The translations under genes and the position numbers were made by a program. The notes beneath the pieces are model-generated. The model worked only from the letters and a program-made list of their open reading frames with translations, did no database searches and was not told the origin of the DNA. Below, piece by piece: positions 17,665-25,841 of a stretch of 64,000 bases of DNA (position 1 is the first letter of the stretch; each line of letters opens with the position of its first letter). This DNA is from Dongia_B soli (GTDB lineage: Bacteria > Pseudomonadota > Alphaproteobacteria > Dongiales > Dongiaceae), in NCBI RefSeq assembly GCF_034044715.1, contig NZ_JAXCLW010000002.1, positions 930,001-994,000 on the forward strand, read 5' to 3'.

Positions 17665-19257
17665 ATGACGACCTGTGGCGAATTCATCGTCCGCCTGCTG
17701 GAATCTTATGGCGTCGACACCATTTTCGGGATTCCCGGCGTGCATACGGTGGAGCTTTATCGCGGCCTCGCCGACAGCCCAATCCGCCATGTGACGCCGC
17801 GCCATGAGCAAGGCGCCGGCTTCATGGCCGACGGCTATGCCCGCGTCACCGGCAAGCCGGGTGTGTGCTTCATCATCACCGGCCCCGGCATGACCAATAT
17901 CCTCACCGCCATGGGCCAGGCCTATGCCGATTCCATCCCCATGCTGGTCATCTCCAGCGTCAACCAGGCCGATCAGCTCGCCATGGGCGACGGCCGCCTG
18001 CATGAACTGCCCTCCCAGCGCAACATGACGGCCGGTGTCGCCGCCTTCAGCCATACCGTGCTGACGCCGGCGCAATTGCCCCAGGTGATGGCGCGCGCCT
18101 TCGCGGTCTTTAATAGCGCCCGGCCGCGCCCGGTTCATATCGAGATTCCGATCGACGTCATCTCCATGCCGGTCGATGCCTCGCTCTCTGCCAAGGCCTG
18201 GCCACTGCCCAGCCGCCCAGCGCCGGCTGCCGATGCAATCAAACAGGCCGCCGACTGGCTCGCGGCTGCCAAGGCGCCGGCCATCGTCTTGGGCGGCGGT
18301 GCGGTCGATGGCGCGGCGGAAGCGCTTGCTTTGGCCGAGCATCTCGATGCGCCGGTCGTGCATACGGTTAATGCCAAGGGCATCCTGCCGCCCGGCCACA
18401 AGCTGCGCGCCGGCGAGAACATGGCGCTGCCGCCGGTCCGCAAGCTGCTGGAAAGCGCCGATGTGGTGCTGGCCGTCGGCACCGAATTCGGCGAGACGGA
18501 GATGTATCCCGATGCCCGGACGTTGCAGCTTCAGGGTAAGCTGATCCGCATCGATCTCGATCCCGAGCAATTGATGCGCGGCCTACCGGCCGATCGCCCC
18601 ATCGTCGCCGATGCGAAACTCGCTCTGGCGGAACTCAACCGCCAGCTCGCCAGCCACAAGCCTGCCGACCGCAATGGTGCTGCGCGCGCCGCCGAGACGC
18701 TGAAAGCCGCGGCGACACATTGGTGGCCGGCGGTCGGCGTGCATCAGCGTATTGCCGATGTCATCCTGAAGACCCTGCCCGATGTTATCATGGTTGGGGA
18801 TTCGACCGAGCCGGTTTATGCGCTCAACCAGAGCTACCAGGCGCCGACGCCGCGCGCTTATTTCAATTCCAGCACCGGCTACGGCACCTTGGGCTACGGC
18901 CTGCCCGCCGGGATCGGCGCGAAGCTCGCCGCACCCGACCGTCCCGTCGTCGTGCTGGCCGGCGACGGCGGGTTGCAATTCACCATCAGCGAACTCGCCG
19001 CCGCGGTGGAAGCGGAAGTGCCGGTCATCGTCTTCCTCTGGAACAATAACGGCTATGGTGAGATCAAGACCTATATGCAGAACCGCCAGATCAAGCCGAT
19101 CGGCGTCGATATCTTCACACCGGATTTCCAGGTGATCGCCAAAGGCTTCGGCTGCGCCGCCGTGCATGTCGAAAGCCTCGACCAGTTGCCGCAGCAGCTC
19201 ACCGAAGCCACCAAGCGCAAGGTCCCCACCATTATCGAAATGCGCCCGCAGGTGTAA
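17665..19257 (+). CDS. ThDP-dependent decarboxylase, AruI-like (5-guanidino-2-oxopentanoate decarboxylase family)
   Basis: Acetolactate-synthase-fold enzyme of 530 residues using thiamin diphosphate. The catalytic Glu is Glu48 in TPRHEQGAGFMADGYAR. The middle Rossmann-like domain spans about 195-330, and the ThDP/Mg motif is GDGGLQFTISEL ending in WNNNGYGEIK. The N-terminus (TTCGEFIVRLLESYGVDTIF, then GIPGVHTVELYRGL) strongly resembles AruI of the arginine transaminase pathway, which decarboxylates 2-ketoarginine. No aruH-type transaminase is next to it, so the substrate remains inferred. Acetolactate synthase is less likely, as no small subunit gene follows. It is divergent from a LysR gene. 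Confidence 0.88.
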   Translation: MTTCGEFIVRLLESYGVDTIFGIPGVHTVELYRGLADSPIRHVTPRHEQGAGFMADGYARVTGKPGVCFIITGPGMTNILTAMGQAYADSIPMLVISSVNQADQLAMGDGRLHELPSQRNMTAGVAAFSHTVLTPAQLPQVMARAFAVFNSARPRPVHIEIPIDVISMPVDASLSAKAWPLPSRPAPAADAIKQAADWLAAAKAPAIVLGGGAVDGAAEALALAEHLDAPVVHTVNAKGILPPGHKLRAGENMALPPVRKLLESADVVLAVGTEFGETEMYPDARTLQLQGKLIRIDLDPEQLMRGLPADRPIVADAKLALAELNRQLASHKPADRNGAARAAETLKAAATHWWPAVGVHQRIADVILKTLPDVIMVGDSTEPVYALNQSYQAPTPRAYFNSSTGYGTLGYGLPAGIGAKLAAPDRPVVVLAGDGGLQFTISELAAAVEAEVPVIVFLWNNNGYGEIKTYMQNRQIKPIGVDIFTPDFQVIAKGFGCAAVHVESLDQLPQQLTEATKRKVPTIIEMRPQV

Positions 19258-19280
19258 GCAGGCGATGATATGAGAACAGG

Positions 19281-19313
19281 AAAGCGCCGGCTCAATGCCG
19301 GCGTTTTCTTTTT
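19281..19313 (+). terminator. Rho-independent terminator after the ThDP-enzyme gene
   Basis: Seven-base GC stem CGCCGGC (19285-19291) and GCCGGCG (19297-19303), loop TCAAT, followed by TTTTCTTTTT. It stands 24 bp after the stop codon on the plus strand. Confidence 0.85.
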
Positions 19314-19340
19314 GCCCAGCGCGTTAAAACTGCGTCGCGA

Positions 19341-19559
19341 TCACTGCTCGCGGAATTCCGTGCAGGTCGCCTTCTCATTCACCGGACAATGATAGAGCCT
19401 CCCGGTCTGCGTATTGACCTTCCAGGCCTCACCCGGCGCTGCCGTGGTGATCTGATACCCGCCGGACGATGCCGCAAAAGGCCGATCCGCCAACCCCACC
19501 ACCAGGATCGACACGGCAATCAGAGCGAAGCCGGCAAGAATAGCTTTGGGCGTGGTCAT
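19341..19559 (-). CDS. Small membrane-anchored/secreted protein, unknown function
   Basis: A 72-residue product. ATG 19559 has a strong SD (GGAGGAG) eight bases ahead, so the upstream in-frame extension is not used. It opens with one hydrophobic segment (about 6-24, AILAGFALIAVSILVVGL), serving as signal or anchor, then a short extracytoplasmic part with AWKVNTQTGRLYHC and a second Cys further on (ATCTEF); the two Cys could form a disulfide. I do not recognise a named family. It converges on the terminator of the ThDP-enzyme gene. Confidence 0.7.
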   Translation of the reverse strand: MTTPKAILAGFALIAVSILVVGLADRPFAASSGGYQITTAAPGEAWKVNTQTGRLYHCPVNEKATCTEFREQ

Positions 19560-19854
19560 GGGGAGCTCCTCCAGAATCGTTGTGGAGAAGAGGGAACGGC
19601 TACTCTTCAATTTAGTTCAGCATGATACACACATTCGAACATTTCTAAACATCACACAGTCGGTGGAAAGTATACTTTTTGAGACACAGCCATAGCAGGC
19701 CGCTGGCTGCCCTCCTACCGCTGCCCACATGCCTTTCGCTAGCAGGCACCCGGCACCTCGACGGGGGAAATCGGCTAACGGTGCATCGTATATACGCAAA
19801 CAGAAATTGTGCTGTAGATATTTGGAAGGAGTGCATCAACGACGAGTCGAGGCC
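19560..19854. other. AT-rich intergenic region
   Basis: About 295 bp with no supported gene. The part from 19611 to 19690 and from 19770 to 19840 is poorer in GC than the genome average. It holds the promoter of the leftward small protein and whatever drives the gene at 19855; no clear operator or terminator was seen. Confidence 0.4.
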
Positions 19855-20442
19855 ATGGCTGACTTATCACCAGTGCTTGCATTTGACTGCGAGAAGTTTG
19901 AACGAGAAATGGCGCTGAAGGAGCACGAAGTCACGGCCCATGAAGTCGAAACTCGTAGGGCACGCTGGGCTAGTCCGCTTGTGCTCGCCATTGTGGCCGC
20001 GACGGTAGCCGGTGTAGCGAATGCTGTGGTGGCATCGCTGAACGCGGATTATCAGCGCCAAGCTGAAGCTGAGAGGACCGAGAGCGCGAGAATCCTTCAG
20101 GTCATCCAAACGGGCGACGCCAAAGCTGCGACTGCCAACCTGCAATTCCTCATGGACGCTGGTCTCATCTCCGAACATGTGTCCCCAAAGTTGGCCGCTT
20201 ATTTGAAGACCAACCGGGAAATCCCTGCCATTTCGGCTTCACCTGTCGTCAAGGTCCCGGTGCTCACGCCGCTTCCTACCTCGCTAACGACACCATGTGA
20301 TACGCCTGATCTTCCCGCTAAGGTGGAGACTGACGTTGCTCTGCTAGAGGTGGCTTTGCGCTTGGAGGCGTGGGGCGAGTGCAACGCCAGTAAGCTAAGC
20401 GCCATCGGCAGCCTCCAGCCGAAAGAGCGCGTCTTACCCTGA
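19855..20442 (+). CDS. Membrane-anchored protein of unknown function, possible island cargo
   Basis: Predicted 195-residue protein: a charged N-terminal helix (about 12-38, KFEREMALKEHEVTAHEVE), one membrane helix (about 42-62), a coiled segment, then a Pro/Ser/Thr-rich tail. The region VIQTGDAKAATANLQFLMDAGLI is a repeat-like helical hairpin followed by Pro-rich linkers. The gene has visibly lower GC and different codon choice from its neighbours and ends about 90 bp from the 3' end of tRNA-Glu, which fits horizontal arrival. The start is uncertain: ATG 19855 or GTG 19831. I do not recognise the family. Confidence 0.6.
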   Translation: MADLSPVLAFDCEKFEREMALKEHEVTAHEVETRRARWASPLVLAIVAATVAGVANAVVASLNADYQRQAEAERTESARILQVIQTGDAKAATANLQFLMDAGLISEHVSPKLAAYLKTNREIPAISASPVVKVPVLTPLPTSLTTPCDTPDLPAKVETDVALLEVALRLEAWGECNASKLSAIGSLQPKERVLP

Positions 20443-20531
20443 GCGGGTGAGTGTGGAAAGCGTCTGTCGGATAACGAAATTGGAAGCGTCCAACCTTTTA
20501 TTCGCACTCATAAATCCATAATGTCGATTTA

Positions 20532-20607
20532 TGGCGTCCCCAAGGGGATTTGAACCCCTGTTACCGCCGTGAGAGGGCGGTGTCCTAGGCCACTAGACGA
20601 TGGGGAC
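20532..20607 (-). tRNA. tRNA-Glu (anticodon CUC)
   Basis: Read on the minus strand, the 76 bases form a full cloverleaf: acceptor GTCCCCA pairing with TGGGGAC, D-arm, anticodon stem CCGCC/GGCGG with loop CTCTCAC (anticodon CTC), T-arm AGGGG-TTCAAAT-CCCCT, discriminator G and encoded CCA. Glu is decoded from GAG. Confidence 0.95.
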
Positions 20608-20750
20608 GTGGCCGCTGGTGCGATGGGCCTTCTGATAGTGGATGGCGCGGCCGGGATCAAGTCCCTTTTCCGGCGCGCTCATGTTTCGAGCGGTGATCTC
20701 GCTGGAATTGCGGGTTTTTTGCGGGTGCGGCCTGCGTTGCCCCCTGCCCT

Positions 20751-20803
20751 CCCCCAGTTTGGGGAGGGTTCTGGAGAGCTTCCCCCAATTTGGGGATGGT
20801 TCT
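20751..20803. repeat. Tandem pair of short palindromic elements
   Basis: Two 22-bp copies (20751-20772 and 20782-20803) differing at three positions, 9 bp apart. Each is built on CCCCCA-(G/A)TT-TGGGG, and the first copy is framed by CCCTC/GAGGG, making a longer near-palindrome. The style resembles dispersed short palindromic repeats. They lie just after the stop of the threonine aldolase gene and could also stop or protect its transcript. Confidence 0.7.
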
Positions 20804-20806
20804 TAC

Positions 20807-21853
20807 TTACGCCGCGACGTTGCTGAGGCGCCGCGCTGTGTCGATAAAATGATCGACGGCGGTCTGCTGCGTGTTGAAGGCTGTTACCAGACGGATCGTG
20901 CCGGGTTCGCTGTCGGGCCAGTCGTAGAATTCGAAACCGGCTTCTCGCAGGGCCGCCACGGTCGGCACTGGCAGCTGGATGAAGATCTCGTTGGCTTCGA
21001 CCGGATAGAGCAGCTTCACGCCCGGTAAGGCGGTCAAGCCCTGGACCAGGCGCTGGGCCATGCTGTTGGCGTGGCGCGCCAGTTTCAGCCACAGGCCGTC
21101 GGTGAGATAGGCATCGAGCTGCGCCGACAGGAAACGCATCTTGGAAATGAGATGGCCGGCGCGCTTGCGGCGGAAACCGAAAGTCTCGGCCAGCTTTTCA
21201 TCGAAGAACACCACAGCCTCGGCGGCCAGCGCGCCGTTCTTGCTGGCGCCGAAGGAGAGAACGTCGATGCCGGCTTTCCAGGTGAGCTCGGCCGGCGAGA
21301 TGTTGAGATGCGCCACCGCATTGGCGAAGCGCGACCCATCCATATGGGTCTTGAGGCCATGCTGTTTCGCCAGGGCGCAGAGGGCGGCCACTTCCGCCGG
21401 CTTGTAAACGGTCCCGGCCTCGGTCGCCTGGGTGAGGCTCAGCGCCGCCGGCTGCACGCGATGCACATCGCCGGCGCAGCTATTGGCAAGGACCTTGGCA
21501 AGTGCATCCACCGGGATCTTGCCATCGGCGCCGGAGATCGGCCGTAGCTTGGCGCCGCCCGTATACATTTCCGGCGCGCCGCATTCATCGACTGCGATAT
21601 GCGCTTCGTCATGACAATAGACAACGCCGTAAGGCGGCGTCATGACCGAAAGCGACAAGGCATTGGCGGCGGTGCCGCTGATCACCGGGAAGGCCACCAC
21701 CGGGCGCTCGAAGATCGCCGTCAGATGCTGCTCCACCCGCTTGGTCCAGGCATCGTTGCCATAGGGCCGGGCGGCGGCGTCGCGATTGGCGGTCTCGATC
21801 GCGGCCAGGATTTCCGGCGTCACGCCGGCCACATTGTCGCTGCAGAAATTCAT
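20807..21853 (-). CDS. ltaE: Low-specificity L-threonine aldolase
   Basis: PLP enzyme of 348 residues that cleaves L-threonine (and allo-threonine) to glycine and acetaldehyde. Family marks: FCSDNVAGVTPEI at the N-terminus, YGNDAWTKRVE, the cofactor-stacking His85 in HDEAHIAVDECG, MDGSRFANA (Asp172, Arg175) and the Schiff-base Lys205 in SFGASKNGAL. Length is normal for the family. It probably ends at the palindromic repeats just downstream. A more general beta-eliminating lyase role is the only alternative. Confidence 0.93.
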   Translation of the reverse strand: MNFCSDNVAGVTPEILAAIETANRDAAARPYGNDAWTKRVEQHLTAIFERPVVAFPVISGTAANALSLSVMTPPYGVVYCHDEAHIAVDECGAPEMYTGGAKLRPISGADGKIPVDALAKVLANSCAGDVHRVQPAALSLTQATEAGTVYKPAEVAALCALAKQHGLKTHMDGSRFANAVAHLNISPAELTWKAGIDVLSFGASKNGALAAEAVVFFDEKLAETFGFRRKRAGHLISKMRFLSAQLDAYLTDGLWLKLARHANSMAQRLVQGLTALPGVKLLYPVEANEIFIQLPVPTVAALREAGFEFYDWPDSEPGTIRLVTAFNTQQTAVDHFIDTARRLSNVAA

Positions 21854-21889
21854 TTTTTCCTCTTATGCAAGAATCCCAGCAGCCGCCGC

Positions 21890-22267
21890 TTATTGGCCGG
21901 CCGTCGGAAACTGAAATTCGCCCAGCTTCTTACCGCTCTTGAGATCTGCGATCACGACGCGGCGGCATTCGTCCGGCCCGCCGACAAGCAGGACCAGGCG
22001 ATCGCCCGAGGCCGTCGCGCTCTCCACCTCGCAGCCAACCGGCAGCGCCAGTTGAGCCGTGCCGAAAGCCGGCAGGCTATCCGTCGCCGATGCACTGGTT
22101 GCTGGCGTATTAGGCGTGGTCGCCGCGACGGGCTTCTGCTGTTCGGAGAATTTCCATATGGCGGCGAAGACCACCACGATGGCAGCAACGCCCAGCAGAA
22201 TGCCGAGCCCGATCACCAAGCCCTTGAGCAGCCGCAATTGGCGCGGTAGTTGATCTGTCTCGCTCAT
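21890..22267 (-). CDS. Single-pass membrane protein, DUF6476-like
   Basis: A 125-residue product from ATG 22267: a short cytoplasmic N-terminus with QLRLLKGLVIG, a membrane helix (about 16-40), a Pro/Ala/Thr linker, then a small extracytoplasmic domain with LPVGCEVESA, DRLVLLVGG and ECRRVVIADLKSGKKLG. Two conserved-looking Cys may pair. This matches what I recall as DUF6476 in alphaproteobacteria, found beside rluD; the function is unknown. It is divergent from rluD with about 66 bp between starts. Confidence 0.72.
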   Translation of the reverse strand: MSETDQLPRQLRLLKGLVIGLGILLGVAAIVVVFAAIWKFSEQQKPVAATTPNTPATSASATDSLPAFGTAQLALPVGCEVESATASGDRLVLLVGGPDECRRVVIADLKSGKKLGEFQFPTAGQ

Positions 22268-22333
22268 CGTTACGACCGGATTCCCCTTCGTGCCTTTGGA
22301 CAATTCAAACTTTTTCGACAGCCGATTTCAATC

Positions 22334-23323
22334 ATGACCAGTTCCGCCACCCTGTTGACATTGACCACCGAGGCCGAACAAGCCGGCGAAAGGCTGGACA
22401 GGGTCATTGCGGCGGGACTGCCCGAACTGTCGCGCAGCCGGGCCAAGGCATTGATCGAGCAAGGACATGTCGCTCTCGCCGGTACCGACGGCACCGCCGC
22501 GACCATAGACGACCCGTCCTATCGGGTCAAACCGGGTCAGCGGATTCATGTGGCCGTGCCGCCGGCTGAGGAAGCGGTGCCGACCGGCCAGGAAATTCCC
22601 CTGACGGTGATTTACGAAGACGCCGACCTGATCGTCATCGACAAGCCGGCCGGCATGGTGGTGCATCCCGCGCCCGGCAATCCCGACCAGACTTTGGTGA
22701 ACGCCCTGATTGCTCATTGCGGCGACAGCCTGTCGGGCATCGGCGGGGTGAAGCGCCCCGGCATCGTGCATCGGATCGACAAGGATACCAGCGGCTTGCT
22801 GGTCGCCGCGAAGAATGATGCGACGCATCAAGCGCTCTCCGCCGCCTTCGCCCGGCACGATATCGATCGCAGCTATCAATGCGTGGTCTGGGGCGTGCCG
22901 CAGCCGCGCGAAGGCCGGATCGAAGGCAATATTGGCCGCAACACGGCGGACCGGAAGAAGATGGCGGTGGTCAGGAAAGGCGGCAAGCCCGCGGTCACCC
23001 ATTACCGCGTCCTCCAGGCCCTCGGCGATGGCGCCGCTTTGATAGAGTGCCGCCTGGAGACCGGTCGCACCCATCAGATCCGGGTTCACATTTCCGCGCT
23101 GGGCCATCCCCTGATCGGCGACCAGACCTATGGCCGCGCCACACCGGCCCGGCGCAGCCGGCTCTCCCCCGATGCCAGGGCCGCCGCGTTAATCTTTCCC
23201 CGCCAAGCATTACATGCCGCGACACTGGGTCTCACCCATCCTGGTACCGGTCAGAGGATGCGTTGGGATAGTCCGCTTCCCCTTGATATGGTTGAGTTAA
23301 TTCAAGAACTTAAGGGCATTTAA
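22334..23323 (+). CDS. rluD: RluA-family 23S rRNA pseudouridine synthase, RluD-like
   Basis: Enzyme of 329 residues that converts uridines to pseudouridine in 23S rRNA (helix 69 in the case of RluD). An S4 RNA-binding domain (about 15-75) with LDRVIAAGLPELSRSRAKAL precedes the catalytic domain (about 88-310). The catalytic Asp149 sits in HRIDKDTSGLLV, and GRTHQIRVH is the second motif. Start ATG 22334 is preferred over upstream in-frame codons, which lie in the promoter region. It is followed by rpoH on the same strand, a pairing common in alphaproteobacteria. Confidence 0.92.
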   Translation: MTSSATLLTLTTEAEQAGERLDRVIAAGLPELSRSRAKALIEQGHVALAGTDGTAATIDDPSYRVKPGQRIHVAVPPAEEAVPTGQEIPLTVIYEDADLIVIDKPAGMVVHPAPGNPDQTLVNALIAHCGDSLSGIGGVKRPGIVHRIDKDTSGLLVAAKNDATHQALSAAFARHDIDRSYQCVVWGVPQPREGRIEGNIGRNTADRKKMAVVRKGGKPAVTHYRVLQALGDGAALIECRLETGRTHQIRVHISALGHPLIGDQTYGRATPARRSRLSPDARAAALIFPRQALHAATLGLTHPGTGQRMRWDSPLPLDMVELIQELKGI

Positions 23324-23352
23324 CCAGTAGATTATAATCGTTCCAGCCTTGC

Positions 23353-23381
23353 CTTGAAGAAGTTGACTAATGCGCTATATT
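23353..23381 (+). promoter_or_regulatory. Candidate promoter upstream of rpoH
   Basis: CTTGAAG (23353-23359) followed after 16 bp by TATATT (23376-23381), in an AT-rich patch of the 267-bp gap between rluD and rpoH. It fits a sigma-70-like promoter; the CTTGAA is also a sigma-32 -35 match, but no CCCCAT-type -10 is seen at proper distance. It would give an untranslated leader of about 200 nt. Confidence 0.35.
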
Positions 23382-23590
23382 ATTAATCATCCTGGATTGT
23401 CCGCCGAGCTTGGAGGAGAATTCACGAGCGAGGCCGGGGGAAATGGCCGGTCCATCCGTAATAAGAAAATATACTGTGTTGAACTGAGTGACCCTGCGTT
23501 TACTGGTGTCAGGTGTCTCCTGCGGAACCGTCTTCTCCTCATGGGGTTAGCGGTGACGGGGAGAATAGGACGGAGCGACGTAAGCAAGCG

Positions 23591-24484
23591 ATGACGACAG
23601 CGACGAGAAATCTGCCGAGCCTTGTCAGCGACAGCAATCTGGCCCGCTATCTGGCCGAGATTCGCAAGTTTCCTATGTTGGAAGTGAGCGAAGAATTCAT
23701 GCTGGCAAAGCGTTGGCGCGAACATGAAGATCCGGAAGCCGCGCATCGGCTGGTGACGAGCCATCTGCGTCTGGTGGCGAAGATCGCCATGGGCTATCGC
23801 GGCTATGGTCTGCCGCTTTCCGAACTCATCTCCGAAGGCAATGTCGGCATGATGCAGGCGGTGAAGCGCTTCGATCCGGACAAAGGTTTTCGCCTCGCGA
23901 CCTATGCGATGTGGTGGATCCGTGCGGCGATTCAAGAATACATCCTGCATTCCTGGTCGCTGGTGAAGATTGGCACCACGGCGGCGCAGAAAAAGCTGTT
24001 CTTCAATCTGCGGCGCATCAAGGGTCAGCTGAAGGCGATCGAAGACGGCGACCTGAGCCCCGAGAATGTGAAGGAAATTGCCACCCGCCTCGACGTGTCG
24101 GAAAACGATGTCGTCGATATGAACCGCCGCCTCGCCGCCCCGGATCACTCGCTGAATGCGCCGATGCGTAATGACGGCGAAGGCGGCGAATGGCAGGAAT
24201 GGCTGATGGATGAAACCGAAAGCCAGGAAATCCGCCTGGGCGAAAGCCAGGAGCTTGGCAAGCGGCAGAAGATGCTGGCCAAGGCGATGCAGGCGCTCAA
24301 TCCGCGCGAGCGTCGCATCCTCGTGGAGCGGCGGCTGAAGGAAGATCCGGCCACGCTGGACGACCTCAGCCGCGAATTCAACATCAGCCGCGAACGCGTG
24401 CGCCAGATCGAGGTCCGCGCTTTCGAAAAGATCCAGCGCGCGATCAAGAAATCGGCGATGGAAGAAAGCCTGACCCACGCTTGA
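23591..24484 (+). CDS. rpoH: RNA polymerase sigma-32 factor (heat-shock sigma)
   Basis: Sigma factor of 297 residues directing heat-shock transcription. Region 2 has SEGNVGMMQAVKRFDPDKGF and RLATYAMWWIRAAIQEYIL; the RpoH box QKKLFFNLRRIKG confirms RpoH and rules out RpoD or RpoS. Region 4 carries the HTH SREFNISRERVRQIEVRAF. ATG 23591 is the natural start for the conserved N-terminus SLVSDSNLARYL. The long leader, over 200 nt, could hold thermal or other post-transcriptional control, although I see no defined structure. A strong terminator follows 19 bp after the stop. Confidence 0.96.
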   Translation: MTTATRNLPSLVSDSNLARYLAEIRKFPMLEVSEEFMLAKRWREHEDPEAAHRLVTSHLRLVAKIAMGYRGYGLPLSELISEGNVGMMQAVKRFDPDKGFRLATYAMWWIRAAIQEYILHSWSLVKIGTTAAQKKLFFNLRRIKGQLKAIEDGDLSPENVKEIATRLDVSENDVVDMNRRLAAPDHSLNAPMRNDGEGGEWQEWLMDETESQEIRLGESQELGKRQKMLAKAMQALNPRERRILVERRLKEDPATLDDLSREFNISRERVRQIEVRAFEKIQRAIKKSAMEESLTHA

Positions 24485-24503
24485 TGCGGTTGGAATAAGA
24501 ATG

Positions 24504-24533
24504 AAAAAGCCCGGCTTGTTAGCCGGGCTTTTT
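24504..24533 (+). terminator. Rho-independent terminator of rpoH
   Basis: Perfect 13-bp stem AAAAAGCCCGGCT (24504-24516) with AGCCGGGCTTTTT (24521-24533), loop TGTT, ending in a T-run. It is A-rich on the 5' arm and so may act in both directions. Confidence 0.93.
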
Positions 24534-24657
24534 GCTATCGGACGCACGGTCCCTTCGAAGGCGAGGACGGAGGGAAAGGAGAACCTGATGCGACGACGAT
24601 CAACTCAGGCCGCACCGTCATCCTTGTTGTCCCTTCCGCCGATCGGCAACGTGTCGA

Positions 24658-25569
24658 CTAGAAGTGGAAGACGGCGCCGACTGTCGTGTTGATGATGCCG
24701 TGATCCGCACTCTGGTTGAATGGCATGTCGTATGCCACCTTGAAATTGAACATGCCCGCAGTGATACCAATCTCAGGCCCGGCGATGCCGGCATCGTCGA
24801 TACCGGAGCCATAAAGATAGCCGACATTGCCACCGATATAGGGCGCAACCGGCAAGTCCATGTTCAATAGGTCGCCGAAATAGAAGTCCGGTCCGAAAAC
24901 TGAACGCCCGCCAAAGCCGTTATTGTCGGTCTCAAAATTATAGAAGACAGCTTGCTCGACACCGACGGTCATCCAATTAATCACCTTGTAATCGAGCCCG
25001 AAATTGACGCCGGCCATTTGGCTGTGTTCGTCTTTCGAATCCCTGAAGTTGTAGCCGTAAAAACCTCCGGCGCTGGCCATCCAACGCTTTTCTTCCGGTG
25101 GCGGCGGTGGCGGTGGCGGTGCTGCCGCGACCGGTTGCTCGGGGGCCGGCGCGGGTGGCGGCGGCGGCGGCGCTACGATATTGATCTCAGTCCGCCGGTT
25201 TTGCGCTTCTCGGACGCCGGGACCGGTCTGGACGGCAAGGTCGCTTTCACCAACTCCGGATTCCGAAATGGCCGATGCCGGAACGCCCAGCCGGACCAGC
25301 TCATCGGTGACCACCTTCGCGCGGCGTTCGGAAAGTCGCTGGTTCAAAGATGCCGTTCCGGATGTGTCGGTATGCCCCACGACCGTGATATTGGCCGAAC
25401 CGGTACGATCATATTCCTGCTTTGCGGAGGCAATGGTTGCATGTGCCTCCGAATTGAGAGTCGCTTTTCCCAGCGGGAACAGCACGACATATTTTTTGCC
25501 GTCTTGAGCCAAGGCCGGTGTACTTCCAATCAGGAAGCCGATGGCCAACAGCAATAGCTGTCGCTTCAT
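24658..25569 (-). CDS. OmpA-domain protein with C-terminal beta-barrel (reversed order)
   Basis: Exported protein of 303 residues with a signal peptide (1-21, ending in ALAQ). Residues 25-130 form an OmpA/MotB-type peptidoglycan-binding domain, with VVGHTDTSGTASLNQRLSERR and NRRTEINIV. A long Pro/Ala linker (about 133-160) follows, then a C-terminal 8-stranded-barrel-like region with alternating aromatic residues, ending in GAVFHF, the Phe-terminated end usual for outer-membrane proteins. In OmpA itself the barrel comes first. The predicted role is tethering the outer membrane to the cell wall. It is transcribed alone. Confidence 0.85.
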   Translation of the reverse strand: MKRQLLLLAIGFLIGSTPALAQDGKKYVVLFPLGKATLNSEAHATIASAKQEYDRTGSANITVVGHTDTSGTASLNQRLSERRAKVVTDELVRLGVPASAISESGVGESDLAVQTGPGVREAQNRRTEINIVAPPPPPPAPAPEQPVAAAPPPPPPPPEEKRWMASAGGFYGYNFRDSKDEHSQMAGVNFGLDYKVINWMTVGVEQAVFYNFETDNNGFGGRSVFGPDFYFGDLLNMDLPVAPYIGGNVGYLYGSGIDDAGIAGPEIGITAGMFNFKVAYDMPFNQSADHGIINTTVGAVFHF

Positions 25570-25841
25570 GACATTCTCCCCTGATGTTGGTTTTTATCGC
25601 GTCCTAAGGTCTGCAGGCAGATCACCCACGCGGCGGCGCGTTTAAACCGCCGCTATTCTGGTGAGCAGGATAAACCTCTCGTCACCGTGACACAATTGGG
25701 CTTTGCGCCTTCCGTGTCATTTACCCGTGATGAGCGGCTTTTTGTGCCTTTCAGAGCGCGTTGGCTTCCCGGGAGAGGCCTCGCCGATGGTTCCTTCCAT
25801 TGTCGGTTTCGCTCCGCCCCCGCTCTTTCCTTCGGACCGTC
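25570..25841. other. Intergenic region upstream of the OmpA-type gene
   Basis: About 270 bp without a gene. A GC-rich hairpin (GCGGCGG/CCGCCGC, 25630-25653, loop of 10) has no T-tract. The promoter of the OmpA-type gene and the 3' end of the membrane-protein transcript must lie here, but I cannot place them. Confidence 0.35.

Noticed and set aside
23370..23594. Small frame (74 codons) just ahead of rpoH
   Set aside because: Overlaps the rpoH start, has no SD and sits directly at the predicted promoter; more likely untranslated leader.
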